Source: Sulfopaludibacter sp035606355
GTDB taxonomy: Bacteria > Acidobacteriota > Terriglobia > Bryobacterales > Bryobacteraceae
Assembly: GCA_035606355.1 (NCBI GenBank)
Contig: DATNFO010000061.1
Coordinates: 248,001-312,000, forward strand
Length of the DNA stretch: 64,000 bases
Reading direction: 5' to 3'
The notes under the pieces were generated by a model. That model was not told the origin of the DNA. It made no database searches and was given only the letters and a program-made list of their open reading frames with translations. Both the position numbers and the translations under genes were made by a program. Position 1 is the first letter of the stretch. Every line of letters begins with the position of its first letter. This document shows, piece after piece, positions 19,225 through 27,634 of this stretch.

Positions 19225-19560
19225 ATTCCAATTATAAGCCTTGGTAGCGACCGGTCTCCAGACCGGTTGCAGGCGATGCGGAACTCGCCTGTTGATGCGC
19301 GAGTGCGCCGTGGTTTCTCAGGCTCGCAGAAAGGTAGACGGGCAGGCAGCCGGAAGCGAATGCATCGTGCGCCCTTTTCGCGGGGAATTCATCGAGCCGC
19401 TCTTGTGCCCAAAGGCGCGGCTATAAGCCCGCAGTTGCGGGCGTATGCGGCTACCCGCATCTTTCCTCGTGCACACGGCTTGCGCTTTATATACACTCTG
19501 ATAATCAGATCTGGAAACCCTCCTTGCGGCGGTAACTGGCGCGTGCAAGAGGGAACTATC
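19225..19560. other. Divergent intergenic region with three hairpins
   Basis: No convincing gene. Three inverted repeats are visible: ACCGGTCT/AGACCGGT (19250-19257 and 19260-19267, 2-nt loop), GCCCGCA/TGCGGGC (19427-19433 and 19436-19442) and ATGCGG/CCGCAT (19445-19460). The right end carries the ribosome site GAGGG for the small gene at 19561. Confidence 0.55.
19231..19236 (-). promoter_or_regulatory. Candidate -10 box (TATAAT) for the membrane-protein operon
   Basis: TATAAT on the minus strand, followed by 6 bases and then the TTG at 19224. No good -35 lies 16-18 bases upstream (the hairpin at 19250-19267 occupies that site). If used, the transcript would be leaderless or nearly so. Confidence 0.3.
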
Positions 19561-19767
19561 ATGAACGCACAGTGCACAATGACGAAAGGACCTGGAACTG
19601 TGGCTGAATCCTGTCCTGCTCCTGACCAGCTTATCGTTGCCCTTTTGCTGGCGTCCCAGTGCCGTCCTGCCGCGAGCGACGCGGCTGCCGACCCTGAGAT
19701 TGACCAGGAGCGGGCACGAGAGATCCGCAATCGGCTCGTCGAACACTGTCTTGAACACGGATGCTAA
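19561..19767 (+). CDS. Small hypothetical protein
   Basis: 68 residues from ATG 19561, preceded by a GAGGG ribosome site at 7-base spacing. Sequence features are cysteines in the first half (C5, C18, C34) and a charged, helical second half (DPEIDQERAREIRNRLVEHCLEHG). There is no signal peptide or recognised domain. It precedes the small membrane gene at 19790 by 22 bp and may be co-transcribed with it. The frame is open on the same strand far upstream, antisense to a better gene, so only this segment is taken as coding. Confidence 0.45.
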   Translation: MNAQCTMTKGPGTVAESCPAPDQLIVALLLASQCRPAASDAAADPEIDQERAREIRNRLVEHCLEHGC

Positions 19768-19789
19768 TTGAGAAGGGCAGCTCACCCGT

Positions 19790-20113
19790 ATGCGGTTACC
19801 TGACCGGCAGTATCAGTTTGCGGCTGCCTACTCGTTAGCGGCGTCCGCCCTCGGTATCTTCTTTCTGCATCCGGTTCCCCCGCGATACATGGATATATAT
19901 CTCGTTGGCATTATGTTTTCAACATTGCGGTGGTCGTGGCGACCGGCAGCGGTTATCTTCGTGATCTCCATAACCGTTGCCAACTGGGTTCTACCCGTTT
20001 ACTCTTCCGCTGCAACCTCGGGCCAAGCCAACGCGTACCGTATGCTTTCCTACTCGGTGACATGCGCCATTGCCGTGGAGATTATCCGCCGCGCCAAGCG
20101 CAAGCATCGATAA
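19790..20113 (+). CDS. Small membrane protein, DUF4118-like
   Basis: 107 residues with three to four hydrophobic segments (AAAYSLAASALGIFFL, DIYLVGIMFSTLRWSWRPA, AVIFVISITVANWVLPV, SYSVTCAIAVEII) and a basic tail. The pattern resembles the four-helix sensor region found before histidine-kinase domains (DUF4118, KdpD-like), here standing alone. It could be a truncated sensor or an independent small membrane protein. Confidence 0.6.
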   Translation: MRLPDRQYQFAAAYSLAASALGIFFLHPVPPRYMDIYLVGIMFSTLRWSWRPAAVIFVISITVANWVLPVYSSAATSGQANAYRMLSYSVTCAIAVEIIRRAKRKHR

Positions 20114-20136
20114 TTGATGGACCAATAAGACGCCGG

Positions 20137-20403
20137 TCATCGGGGTGTCCGCACCAACGGTTCGCCAAGACTTTGCAACTTGACATGGCCTGGAGGCGTA
20201 TCTTTCGTGCTATACCACCACGCATCACCGTTTCGCTCGTTGAACAACCAGAAGCCCTTTGCGTTACCGGAGAAGAGGAGCCCGCTGAAACGGCTCTGTG
20301 CCTGAGCGGTCATGGCCGGGCTCACTAGCGGCCGCAGCGCCACGATCGAGAGCAGCAGCATGATGATTGTTAAAACCGTCTTAGTGTACAGGTCAAAACG
20401 CAT
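20137..20403 (-). CDS. Small single-pass anchored hypothetical protein
   Basis: 88 residues from ATG 20403, fixed by a textbook ribosome site GGAGGT five bases upstream. The N-terminus MRFDLYTKTVLTIIMLLLSIV is a signal anchor. The rest (FSGLLFSGNAKGFWLFNERNGDAWWYS) looks like a small beta domain. Similar short proteins with the same MR-DLYTKTVLT-hydrophobic start occur across unrelated phyla, usually uncharacterised. No partner is evident. Confidence 0.7.
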   Translation of the reverse strand: MRFDLYTKTVLTIIMLLLSIVALRPLVSPAMTAQAQSRFSGLLFSGNAKGFWLFNERNGDAWWYSTKDTPPGHVKLQSLGEPLVRTPR

Positions 20404-20689
20404 AAGCACCTCCAGAGGCGAATCCTCTTGACCCTTGAGACGATGATCCCGGTCGGCGCGTGCAGGCGAAAGGCGTCGTCATCTGAGAGTGGTTCACCTT
20501 TGCCGGCTCCACCCGAATTCCTAGCTGGTTTCGGATTGGCGGCTCCAGTGCGACAACAGCCTCCGGCCTCTGGAAGGCGGACTCGGTGCGCGGGCGCCCA
20601 GGATGGGGGAGCGCATGTTTATGCGGCTCTTCCGAAAGCCGCCGCTGCTCCATAATCGCTAGTAAATCGTGCGCAGAGACGTAGGACTT

Positions 20690-21388
20690 ATGCGGCAGCG
20701 ATTCATCAAAACGATTGTGAGGGCTTATTTGATCGTCGCGAACGCCGCGTTCGTCGATGTGATTCAGTTCAACGGCCAAATCACTCAATCCGCGTCGGAC
20801 GGCACCGGGCCGGCTGGCAATAACCCGCTATTAAATCTGATCCAGGATGACGACCGCAAATTTTCAGATTCCTACCACAATGTTGAATCGCAGAATGTCG
20901 CCGCCACAGGTCTGGATCAGCCGCATCCACTCGAACTGCTGGAGGATGACGGGCTCACGGATATCATCGATCAGTATTCCTGCACGGGCGTGAATACTGT
21001 ACCGGAGCCTTCGTCGCTCGCGCTGCTCGGGTGTGTTTTGGCCTCTCTCGGGTTGATCAGAAAACAACGTCAGAAAACAAAAGAAATTCGGAGGATGAGA
21101 CTTATGAAATTGCTCCCGGCGCCTGTGTTCGCCGTGGATGGAGTCGTGCTGTTCAACCAATCGGCCCTGAACGCCGCGGGCGGGACATCCGAACGCGCTT
21201 TCTGCTTACGCCAACGCTATGCTGCAGACCATGCCATGCGGATGCAATTCCGCGCGTTATCCGATGCGCCGGCGGTTAAGCAAGAGGAAATTGCTTCCAA
21301 AAGGGAAGTGGCTCGGCGGGTGACGCTCTACCCGGGGACCCGAGGCGAACGCGGCCTCGAAGTCCCCGATTTATCTCTCAAACCTTAG
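20690..21388 (+). CDS. PEP-CTERM-containing protein, possibly two fused or degraded genes
   Basis: 232 residues from ATG 20690. The first part has a hydrophobic N-terminus (TIVRAYLIVANAAFVDVI) and then the classic sorting signal VPEPSSLALLG, a transmembrane stretch and a basic end (LIRKQRQK), encoded at about 20998-21075. A PEP-CTERM protein should stop there. Instead the frame continues, and inside it a GGAGG ribosome site precedes ATG 21104, which would start a second 94-residue protein with a signal-like N-terminus (MKLLPAPVFAVDGVVLF). The locus may have lost a stop codon. The body of the first protein is far shorter than usual exported PEP-CTERM proteins. Confidence 0.5.
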   Translation: MRQRFIKTIVRAYLIVANAAFVDVIQFNGQITQSASDGTGPAGNNPLLNLIQDDDRKFSDSYHNVESQNVAATGLDQPHPLELLEDDGLTDIIDQYSCTGVNTVPEPSSLALLGCVLASLGLIRKQRQKTKEIRRMRLMKLLPAPVFAVDGVVLFNQSALNAAGGTSERAFCLRQRYAADHAMRMQFRALSDAPAVKQEEIASKREVARRVTLYPGTRGERGLEVPDLSLKP

Positions 21389-21705
21389 AAAACGAGCTTG
21401 AAATCGGCACCGCTGATGTCGATCGCGTCGACGTGCTCGACTCCGTTCGCGTCCTTGCTCTCGACCGCGGTGAAATCGGGCTTCTTGGCCTGCTTCTCGA
21501 TCTTCACGGGCGCGGTGAACGTCTTGCGGGTCTTCGTCTCGGTGAACACGGCATTGGAGCCATCCACTTTCACCTTGTATTCACCGGCGGCGAGTTTCAC
21601 ACTGCCGACTTCCACCGGCTTCGCAAAGGAAATAGAATACTGCTTCGTACCTGCAGACAACGTGAGGCACAGAAAGGCGGGAATCAACAACATTTTCTTG
21701 TTCAT
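21385..21705 (-). CDS. Small secreted beta-domain protein
   Basis: 106 residues with the signal peptide MNKKMLLIPAFLCLTLSAG. The mature part (PVEVGSVKLAAGEYKVKVDG...TAPVKIEKQ) is a small all-beta module. It is a type of short exported protein that I associate with acidobacterial genomes, without known function. It converges on the PEP-CTERM gene with a 4-bp overlap. Confidence 0.75.
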   Translation of the reverse strand: MNKKMLLIPAFLCLTLSAGTKQYSISFAKPVEVGSVKLAAGEYKVKVDGSNAVFTETKTRKTFTAPVKIEKQAKKPDFTAVESKDANGVEHVDAIDISGADFKLVF

Positions 21706-21826
21706 AGTTTTCTCAGAATGAAGCGTTCAACTATAAGACTCCAAATTCCTGAAGATAGTTGCAGATATTAAGACATTTTCATTCCCGTTCGACGCCGCTG
21801 TTACAAAGCTCGTACCATAAATGCTT

Positions 21827-24481
21827 ATGGCTCAGTGCTCCGCCTGCGGCGCCACGTTACAGCCGCCGAACCGCTTCTGTCCCTCCTGCGGTGCGCCCGC
21901 GCAAAGCGACGCGATGACGACGCGCACCGTCGCATCCACACCGTCCGCAACGCCAGCACCCGGCCGTGGTTCCCGATTCGCTCCCGGCGCAATCGTTGCC
22001 GCGCGCTATCGCATCGTCTCGCTGCTCGGAAAGGGCGGCATGGGCGAAGTCTATCGCGCCGACGACCTCACGCTGGACCAGCAAGTGGCGCTCAAGTTTC
22101 TCCCTGCCGGCACCACCGACGCTGCCATCGCGCGATTCCGCAACGAAGTCCGCATTGCGCGACAGGTGTCGCATCCCAACGTCTGCCGCGTCTACGACCT
22201 GGGCGAAATTAACGGCGCATACTTCCTCTCCATGGAGTATGTGGATGGTGAAGACCTCGCCTCGCTTCTCCGCCGCATCGGCCGCCTGCCCACCGACAAA
22301 GCTCTCGAAATCGCGCGCAAACTCTGCGCGGGGCTCGCGGCCGCTCACGAAAAAGGCGTCCTGCACCGCGACCTCAAGCCGTCCAACGTGATGCTCAACG
22401 GCCGCGGCGAAGTCCTGCTCACCGATTTCGGACTCGCCGGACTGGCCGGCCAGATCGAAGGCAGCGAGATCCGCAACGGCACTCCCGCCTATGCCGCGCC
22501 CGAGCAACTCGCCGGCGAAGAGGTGACCGTGCGCAGCGACATCTATTCGCTGGGCCTGGTGCTCTACGAAATCTTCACCGGCAGGATGCCGTTCGAATCG
22601 GATACGCTCGCGGGGCTGATTCGCGCGCGCACCGAATCGACGCCGGTCAGTTTAACTACCATCGTGCGCGACCTGGACCCCGCCGTCGAACGCGTCGTGC
22701 TTCGCTGCCTGGATGCAAAGCCCGCGCGCCGTCCGCCTTCCGCCATCAGCGTTGCCGCCGCGCTGCCCGGAGGAGATCCCCTCGCCGCCGCGCTTGCCGC
22801 CGGCGAGACGCCCTCACCCGAAATGGTTGCCGCCGCCGGCGAAGGCCGCGGACTTTCCCAGCGGATCGCCATCGCTCTCTTTGTCGCGGTCATCGTAATG
22901 ATCGCCTGGACGTTCGTCACCTCGCGCCGCGTCAGCGCGTTGCGAACCATCGCGCCGCCATACTCGTTGGATGTGCTCGCGCAGAAGGCCCGCGACACCA
23001 TCCAGCACGCGGGTTACTCGGCGTCGCCGGTCGATGAAATCGGCGGCTTCGACTGGAACAGCCCGTACCTCGACTACGCATCGTCCCACAGCAAAAAGCC
23101 GGTGAATTGGCCGTCCATCCTGAACGGCCGGCCGGCCGCGCTCTACTACTGGCATCGCCAGAGCCAGAGCACTCTGGAGACGCTCGGCGTTCACGACGAC
23201 TGGCTCACCGCGGGAATGGTCGATCGCTACGACCCGCCACAAACGCAGACCGGCATGGCGAGCGTCCTCCTGGATATGCGCGGCCGCCTGCTGGCGTTCC
23301 ATGCGATTCCGGGCGAGGAAATGAAGCCTCTCGCCGGTGGGGCCGCGCCCGCTGCGGATTACTCCGCCCTCTTCTCGGCCGCCGATCTGGACCCCGCAAA
23401 GCTCACGCCGGCAGAACCAACCACGAACTACCTGGAACCGGCGGATTCGCGCGCTGCATGGACCGGCACATGGCCCGGAACGCAATTCCCGCTGCGCGTC
23501 GAGGCCGCCGCCATGCGCGGCAAGCCCGTCACGTTCAAGTTGCTTGGGCCGTGGACCGTGCCGTCGCGGGAACCCGAGGGAGAATCCTCCAGCGCGCAGC
23601 AAATCCAGAATCTCTTCCTGGTGCTTCTCTCCGCCACCACGCTCATTTGTGCCCCGCTCCTCGCTCGCGCCAACGTGCGGCAGCGGCGCGGCGACATGCG
23701 TGGAGCGTACCGGCTGGCAGTCGCCATGTTCCTCCTCCTGATGGGGCTGTGGGTCTGCCGCACGCACTTCGCCCCCGACCTGGGCGTGTTCGGAAATTTC
23801 CTGCTGGCGGTTTGCACTTCGTCGTTCTACGCGCTCTTGCTGTGGACGCTGTATCTCGGCCTGGAACCGTTCGTGCGCCGGCGCTGGCCACAGGCGCTCA
23901 TCTCCTGGACAAGTGTGCTTTCCGGCCACGTCAAGGACCCGATCGTCGGACGGGATTGCCTCATCGGTCTGATTGTGGCCGCCGGCCTTACCGTGATGAA
24001 CCTGTTGTCCAGCGCGGGGCCGTGGGTGGTGAACCCGCACCCGCTGCAAGGTGATCTGCGAGTGCTGCTGGGCTTACGCGCTACGGTGGGGGTCCTGTTC
24101 CTGACGCTTCCGCAGGGAATCCGGGGAGCTCTCATCTTTCTGATGATGATGTTCCTTCTGCGCGTCGCGCTGCGCAACCAGTGGCTCGCCGGGGTCGCTT
24201 TTGCAGTGCTGTGGGGGCTCTTCAACTACGCGTCGAACGGCAACTCGATCGGTGGCTTCGTCGGCGGCTTTATCGTATATGCAGCTTTCGCGTTCGTGAT
24301 GCTTCAATGGGGCCTGCTCCCGATGGTGGTGGCCATCATTGGAGCCAATACCCTCACCTACGCCCAGCACGGCGCAAGCTGGTACTTCGGCTACACACTC
24401 TTCCTGATCGCCGCTATCATCGCCCTGAGCGTATGGGGCCTCTTCACCGCAATCGGAAGACACAAACCCTGGTATTCATGA
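21827..24481 (+). CDS. Membrane Ser/Thr protein kinase with N-terminal zinc ribbon
   Basis: 884 residues from ATG 21827 (another ATG at 21821 adds two residues). A zinc ribbon uses C4, C7, C18 and C21. The Hanks-type kinase domain spans about 61-315: glycine loop LGKGGMGEVY (68-77), Lys90, HRDLKPSN with D182, DFG with D200. A single membrane helix follows at about 345-362. An extracytoplasmic region leads to about eight further hydrophobic segments from residue 600 to the end. The kinase is cytoplasmic and probably active. The C-terminal polytopic domain is unusual, because PknB-type kinases normally end in sensor repeats, and it might sense a membrane signal. The gene is followed directly by a palindromic repeat. 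Confidence 0.9.
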   Translation: MAQCSACGATLQPPNRFCPSCGAPAQSDAMTTRTVASTPSATPAPGRGSRFAPGAIVAARYRIVSLLGKGGMGEVYRADDLTLDQQVALKFLPAGTTDAAIARFRNEVRIARQVSHPNVCRVYDLGEINGAYFLSMEYVDGEDLASLLRRIGRLPTDKALEIARKLCAGLAAAHEKGVLHRDLKPSNVMLNGRGEVLLTDFGLAGLAGQIEGSEIRNGTPAYAAPEQLAGEEVTVRSDIYSLGLVLYEIFTGRMPFESDTLAGLIRARTESTPVSLTTIVRDLDPAVERVVLRCLDAKPARRPPSAISVAAALPGGDPLAAALAAGETPSPEMVAAAGEGRGLSQRIAIALFVAVIVMIAWTFVTSRRVSALRTIAPPYSLDVLAQKARDTIQHAGYSASPVDEIGGFDWNSPYLDYASSHSKKPVNWPSILNGRPAALYYWHRQSQSTLETLGVHDDWLTAGMVDRYDPPQTQTGMASVLLDMRGRLLAFHAIPGEEMKPLAGGAAPAADYSALFSAADLDPAKLTPAEPTTNYLEPADSRAAWTGTWPGTQFPLRVEAAAMRGKPVTFKLLGPWTVPSREPEGESSSAQQIQNLFLVLLSATTLICAPLLARANVRQRRGDMRGAYRLAVAMFLLLMGLWVCRTHFAPDLGVFGNFLLAVCTSSFYALLLWTLYLGLEPFVRRRWPQALISWTSVLSGHVKDPIVGRDCLIGLIVAAGLTVMNLLSSAGPWVVNPHPLQGDLRVLLGLRATVGVLFLTLPQGIRGALIFLMMMFLLRVALRNQWLAGVAFAVLWGLFNYASNGNSIGGFVGGFIVYAAFAFVMLQWGLLPMVVAIIGANTLTYAQHGASWYFGYTLFLIAAIIALSVWGLFTAIGRHKPWYS

Positions 24482-24545
24482 AAAAAGGCCGCGCCGTTTG
24501 CCACTACCGGTTGTGGTTCTCGTCGCGCTGCATTCGCCTTTCGAT

Positions 24546-24635
24546 GCACCTTTTACCGCTCCCTCATGGTCACGGCTCCGTTGTCGGAACTATGTACATA
24601 CGGAGCCGTGACCGTAAGGGAGCGGTAAAAGGTGC
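24546..24635. repeat. Long palindromic element, copy 1
   Basis: Arms 24546-24581 and 24600-24635 (36 nt each, about 34 pairs) enclose an 18-nt loop. The arms read GCACCTTTTACCGCTCCC... and ...GGGAGCGGTAAAAGGTGC. Flanking sequence on both sides is also loosely inverted (CGAATGC/GATGCGAG). The same element recurs at 32112-32193 and 32254-32329. It could act as a terminator for the kinase gene. Confidence 0.9.
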
Positions 24636-24663
24636 CGCGGATGCGAGTGCGTTTTGAACGCGG

Positions 24664-25569
24664 CTATTTAGACGGTGCTCCGCCTGGGGCCGGCGCCGGT
24701 TGTTTTGGCTGAAATGCGGGGTTCGGGTATTCGACTTTGATGTCGCGGTGAATCTTGTCCATCCACTCGTTGAAGTGTTTCTGTTTAAGATCGTTGAACA
24801 CTCTATCGCGGACGTCTTTGAGGGGACGGAAGTCGACGGACTCGGCGTGCAGCAAGTAGAATCCGTTAGGCTGGCGGAGCGGCTCGCTGGTGTCGCCGGC
24901 CTTCATCTGAAAAACGATCTGGAACCCTTCGGGAATGTTGTCGCCGGGAGTCAGCGTATCCAGATAGCCGCCTTTTTCGCGCGAGGTTTGGTCGTCGGAG
25001 TTTTCCCTGGCTAATTTTGCGAAGTCCGCGCCCTTGTGAATTTCTTCCAGCAACTTGCCGGCTTTGGCTTTGGCCTGCTCTTCGGTCAGCACCTTCTTAT
25101 CGGCGCTCAGGGAGGCGTCCCCGAATGCAATGTAGATCGCGTCCACCTTCACTTGTATATACTTGGTCGACTTGGTGGCTTCGTATTCCTTTACGATCTC
25201 ATCGGGTAGAACTTCCACGGCCTGATACTGCTTCTGCGCCATCGCCGGGCCGAGAATGTTGATCTGGCTGAAATACAACATGTCTTTGGTCGGCGATTCC
25301 TGATCCAACTTATTCTGTTTCGCCATGTCGCTCAGGCGCTGCAGCAAGGCCACCTGGTTCACCAGAAGGGCGGGATCCTGCGCATACTGCTGCTGAATTT
25401 GCGGAGGCTGGGACGTCAACCATCCGCGGACCTGCGCCATCGTCACGGGGGTTCCGTCCATAATCGCGACCACAGTGCTATCGGGAACCTCGGGGCGGAT
25501 TGGTACGGCCGGAAACTGGGCCCAGGCAAGAGTACCGCAGGCGAATAGAAGATACTTCAGGAATTTCAT
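24664..25569 (-). CDS. Exported parvulin-type peptidyl-prolyl isomerase
   Basis: 301 residues with the signal peptide MKFLKYLLFACGTLAWAQ. A SurA-like N-terminal chaperone region (about 30-130, MAQVRGWLTSQPPQIQQQYAQ) precedes the PpiC domain at about 140-245, which contains FAKLARENSDDQTSREKGGYLDTL and QPNGFYLLHAES. The C-terminal tail is Pro-rich. By family it assists folding of secreted or outer-membrane proteins in the periplasm. It may be co-oriented with the BON gene upstream (46 bp gap). Confidence 0.9.
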   Translation of the reverse strand: MKFLKYLLFACGTLAWAQFPAVPIRPEVPDSTVVAIMDGTPVTMAQVRGWLTSQPPQIQQQYAQDPALLVNQVALLQRLSDMAKQNKLDQESPTKDMLYFSQINILGPAMAQKQYQAVEVLPDEIVKEYEATKSTKYIQVKVDAIYIAFGDASLSADKKVLTEEQAKAKAGKLLEEIHKGADFAKLARENSDDQTSREKGGYLDTLTPGDNIPEGFQIVFQMKAGDTSEPLRQPNGFYLLHAESVDFRPLKDVRDRVFNDLKQKHFNEWMDKIHRDIKVEYPNPAFQPKQPAPAPGGAPSK

Positions 25570-25615
25570 GATGTAAAAACGGGTGCTTCTATTCTAACAT
25601 GCGGCAATTTGGCAG

Positions 25616-26086
25616 TTACTCGAAACCGCCGCTGCGCTGGCCGGAACTGCGCGATTCGCCGCGGCTGTCTCCGCGTTTGACCTGGGCGCGCCGGCGCCCT
25701 TTTTCGAGGCTTTCCGATGCCTTGTCGCGAGCGGCTTCGCTCACTTCGATGTGATTGTTAACGGCGATTGCGCCGGCGGTTTTTGCCATGCGCGTGGCGC
25801 TGCCTTTGTGCTGCACAACGTCCGTTTTGCCTTCGATTGTGGCGACTCCGCCCTGCACGTGAACCGTGAAATGCTCGGGGGCCGACTTGCTCTTCGCGAA
25901 TTTGGCTTTAATGGCGGCCTCCAGTTGGGCGTCGCTGAGCCGCGGTTTCGATGCGGCGGACTTGGAAGGGGCCGGCGCGGCGGCACGCTGATGAGCGGGA
26001 GGTGCGGCGGGCGCGGGGCGCTGAGGGGCACCCCAGGCGGCGACAGCCACCGATACACTCATCACAAGCACGCTAATGGTTCGCAT
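25616..26086 (-). CDS. Secreted BON-domain protein
   Basis: 156 residues with a signal peptide ending in AAWGAPQ. A Pro/Ala-rich linker (20-50) leads to a BON domain at about 48-118 (LSDAQLEAAIKAKFAKSK, FTVHVQGGVATIEGKTDVV). The C-terminus is Arg/Ser-rich. BON domains bind phospholipid or related surfaces in envelope proteins. It is divergent from the csm operon, separated by 81 bp. Confidence 0.85.
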   Translation of the reverse strand: MRTISVLVMSVSVAVAAWGAPQRPAPAAPPAHQRAAAPAPSKSAASKPRLSDAQLEAAIKAKFAKSKSAPEHFTVHVQGGVATIEGKTDVVQHKGSATRMAKTAGAIAVNNHIEVSEAARDKASESLEKGRRRAQVKRGDSRGESRSSGQRSGGFE

Positions 26087-26109
26087 ACCTGTACAGTTCC
26101 CCCCAAAGC

Positions 26110-26137
26110 TTGTTGTTCTCAGGTTTTGTGTTAGAGT
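26110..26137 (+). promoter_or_regulatory. Candidate promoter of the csm operon
   Basis: TTGTTG (26110-26115), 16-bp spacer, TAGAGT (26132-26137), about 30 bp upstream of csm1. Moderate match to sigma-70 consensus; an assignment by eye only. Confidence 0.3.
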
Positions 26138-26167
26138 GAGGGTTTCTTAGAAGGCTTTTCTTCTTCA

Positions 26168-27631
26168 ATGCCCGAACAGATCCTGCTCCAAGGCAAAATC
26201 CTGGGCACAGAAGAGTTCCTTTTGGCTGGACCCGCCGAAGGACGTTCTGCGCGCTCCGCCGGTGAAGACTTGCTTGCCGGCCGCAGCCAGTGGATTACTC
26301 TCCTTTGCGAAGTGATTCCGCGCGCCCTTCTGGCCGAGCTTGGCCTCAACCGTCTGCTGCTGGGCTCGAGCGGCGGCGGACAGTTTCTGCTGATTCTTCC
26401 GGGGGAGATGCAGGGCGCCGCGGACGCGTTTCTGCGCGCGTCGGCGCAGCAGATTTCCGCGTTGAGCAACGGCATTGTCAAACTGATCTGGGCTTGCACG
26501 GAGAATCTCGGCGATTGGGCCGTGATCCGGCGCAGGCTGAACGAAGATCTGCAGCGGCAGCGATTCGCTCCGCTTGGCGCGACCGCCGCCACGGTGTTCC
26601 AGCCGTACACTCGCAGTTCGGATTCCGAGGCGGACGTTTACTTCGCTAAAGAGCTCGGCGCGAAGGTGCGCGAAGCAGGCAAGGTGGGCTGGTCGCCGGA
26701 GAATCCGGGCAAAGTGGTCGCAGGGGAAGGGAAGCACTCCTGGGCGCTGACCAGCAATCTGTCTCCGGACGGCATTATGCTGGCTCGCCACACGGCCCCG
26801 AGCGATGACGGTAAGCAGACTGCGCCCGTGCAGACGCTGGCCCGCCGGGCGCAGGGCCGTTCCATCTGGGGCGTACTGCGCGGCGACGTCGACAACTTCG
26901 GGCTTCGTCTGCGGCGCGTACATTCCATCGAAGAGCACGTGCCGCTCAGTGTCCTTTACAAGCAGTTCTTCGCCGGTGAGCTGGAAGTGCTGTGCTCGCT
27001 GCCGGAGTTCTGGCGGAAGGTGAGCATCATCTATTCGGGCGGTGACGATTTCGCCGTCTACGGAAGCTGGGATGCGCTCATCGGTCTGGCGCGCGAGATG
27101 CAGCGGCTGTTCCATCGATTCACGGAAGAGAATCTGAAGGAATACCCGGGCGCGGAAGGCAAGACCATCTCGATGGCGATTGCGCTGGCGCCGGAGACAT
27201 ATTACCCGCTGGCCGCCGTATATGAGGAGGCGGGACGCAATCTGGATCTCGCCAAAGCTTCCGACAAGGATTGCATTTATCTGCTCGGCCGCATTCTGGA
27301 ATGGAAGCAGTTGGGCGACGCGGCAGAGTTGAAGGACACGGTCACGCGGCTCATCCACGATTTCCGGATGTCCAGGCAGTTGCTTCATAATCTGCGCAGT
27401 TATTACCGGCGCGAAGCCATGGGCGATATCGGCGAGCCCGGCGAAGGGCAGCGCACGTGGCGTTTTGAGCGCCGGTTTAACACGATCCTGAGCGGTACGC
27501 GCGACCGGGAATTTCAGAAACTGCGCACGCACCTCATTAATGAGCTGGTGGGGCGGAAATCCGCGGAAGCGAAGCTGCGTCCCGCGGGACTGGTGGCCCT
27601 GGAGTGGGCCAGATTGGTGACAGAGGTTTAG
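26168..27631 (+). CDS. csm1: Type III-A CRISPR protein Csm1/Cas10, HD-less
   Basis: 487 residues, well below the roughly 750-850 of typical Csm1. It begins directly in the first palm domain (LLQGKILGTEEFLL, then GLNRLLLGSSGGGQFLLILP), so the N-terminal HD nuclease domain is absent. Only 81 bp separate it from the BON gene, so no missed N-terminus fits. The second palm domain has RGDVDNFG at 238-245 and the cyclase motif GGDD at 291-294. The central CxxC zinc ribbon of most Csm1 proteins is not seen. By family the GGDD palm makes cyclic oligoadenylate when target RNA binds. ssDNA cleavage is not expected. First gene of csm1-5. Confidence 0.88.
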   Translation: MPEQILLQGKILGTEEFLLAGPAEGRSARSAGEDLLAGRSQWITLLCEVIPRALLAELGLNRLLLGSSGGGQFLLILPGEMQGAADAFLRASAQQISALSNGIVKLIWACTENLGDWAVIRRRLNEDLQRQRFAPLGATAATVFQPYTRSSDSEADVYFAKELGAKVREAGKVGWSPENPGKVVAGEGKHSWALTSNLSPDGIMLARHTAPSDDGKQTAPVQTLARRAQGRSIWGVLRGDVDNFGLRLRRVHSIEEHVPLSVLYKQFFAGELEVLCSLPEFWRKVSIIYSGGDDFAVYGSWDALIGLAREMQRLFHRFTEENLKEYPGAEGKTISMAIALAPETYYPLAAVYEEAGRNLDLAKASDKDCIYLLGRILEWKQLGDAAELKDTVTRLIHDFRMSRQLLHNLRSYYRREAMGDIGEPGEGQRTWRFERRFNTILSGTRDREFQKLRTHLINELVGRKSAEAKLRPAGLVALEWARLVTEV

Positions 27632-27634
27632 CAC

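Noticed and set aside
18217..19767. 516-codon plus-strand frame antisense to the membrane-protein gene
   Set aside because: Arg/His-rich shadow translation; only its last 68 codons (from ATG 19561) have a ribosome site and are taken as a small gene.
20393..20788. 131-codon minus-strand frame between the small anchored gene and the PEP-CTERM gene
   Set aside because: Overlaps the PEP-CTERM start on the other strand, has no ribosome site, and composition is charged and irregular.
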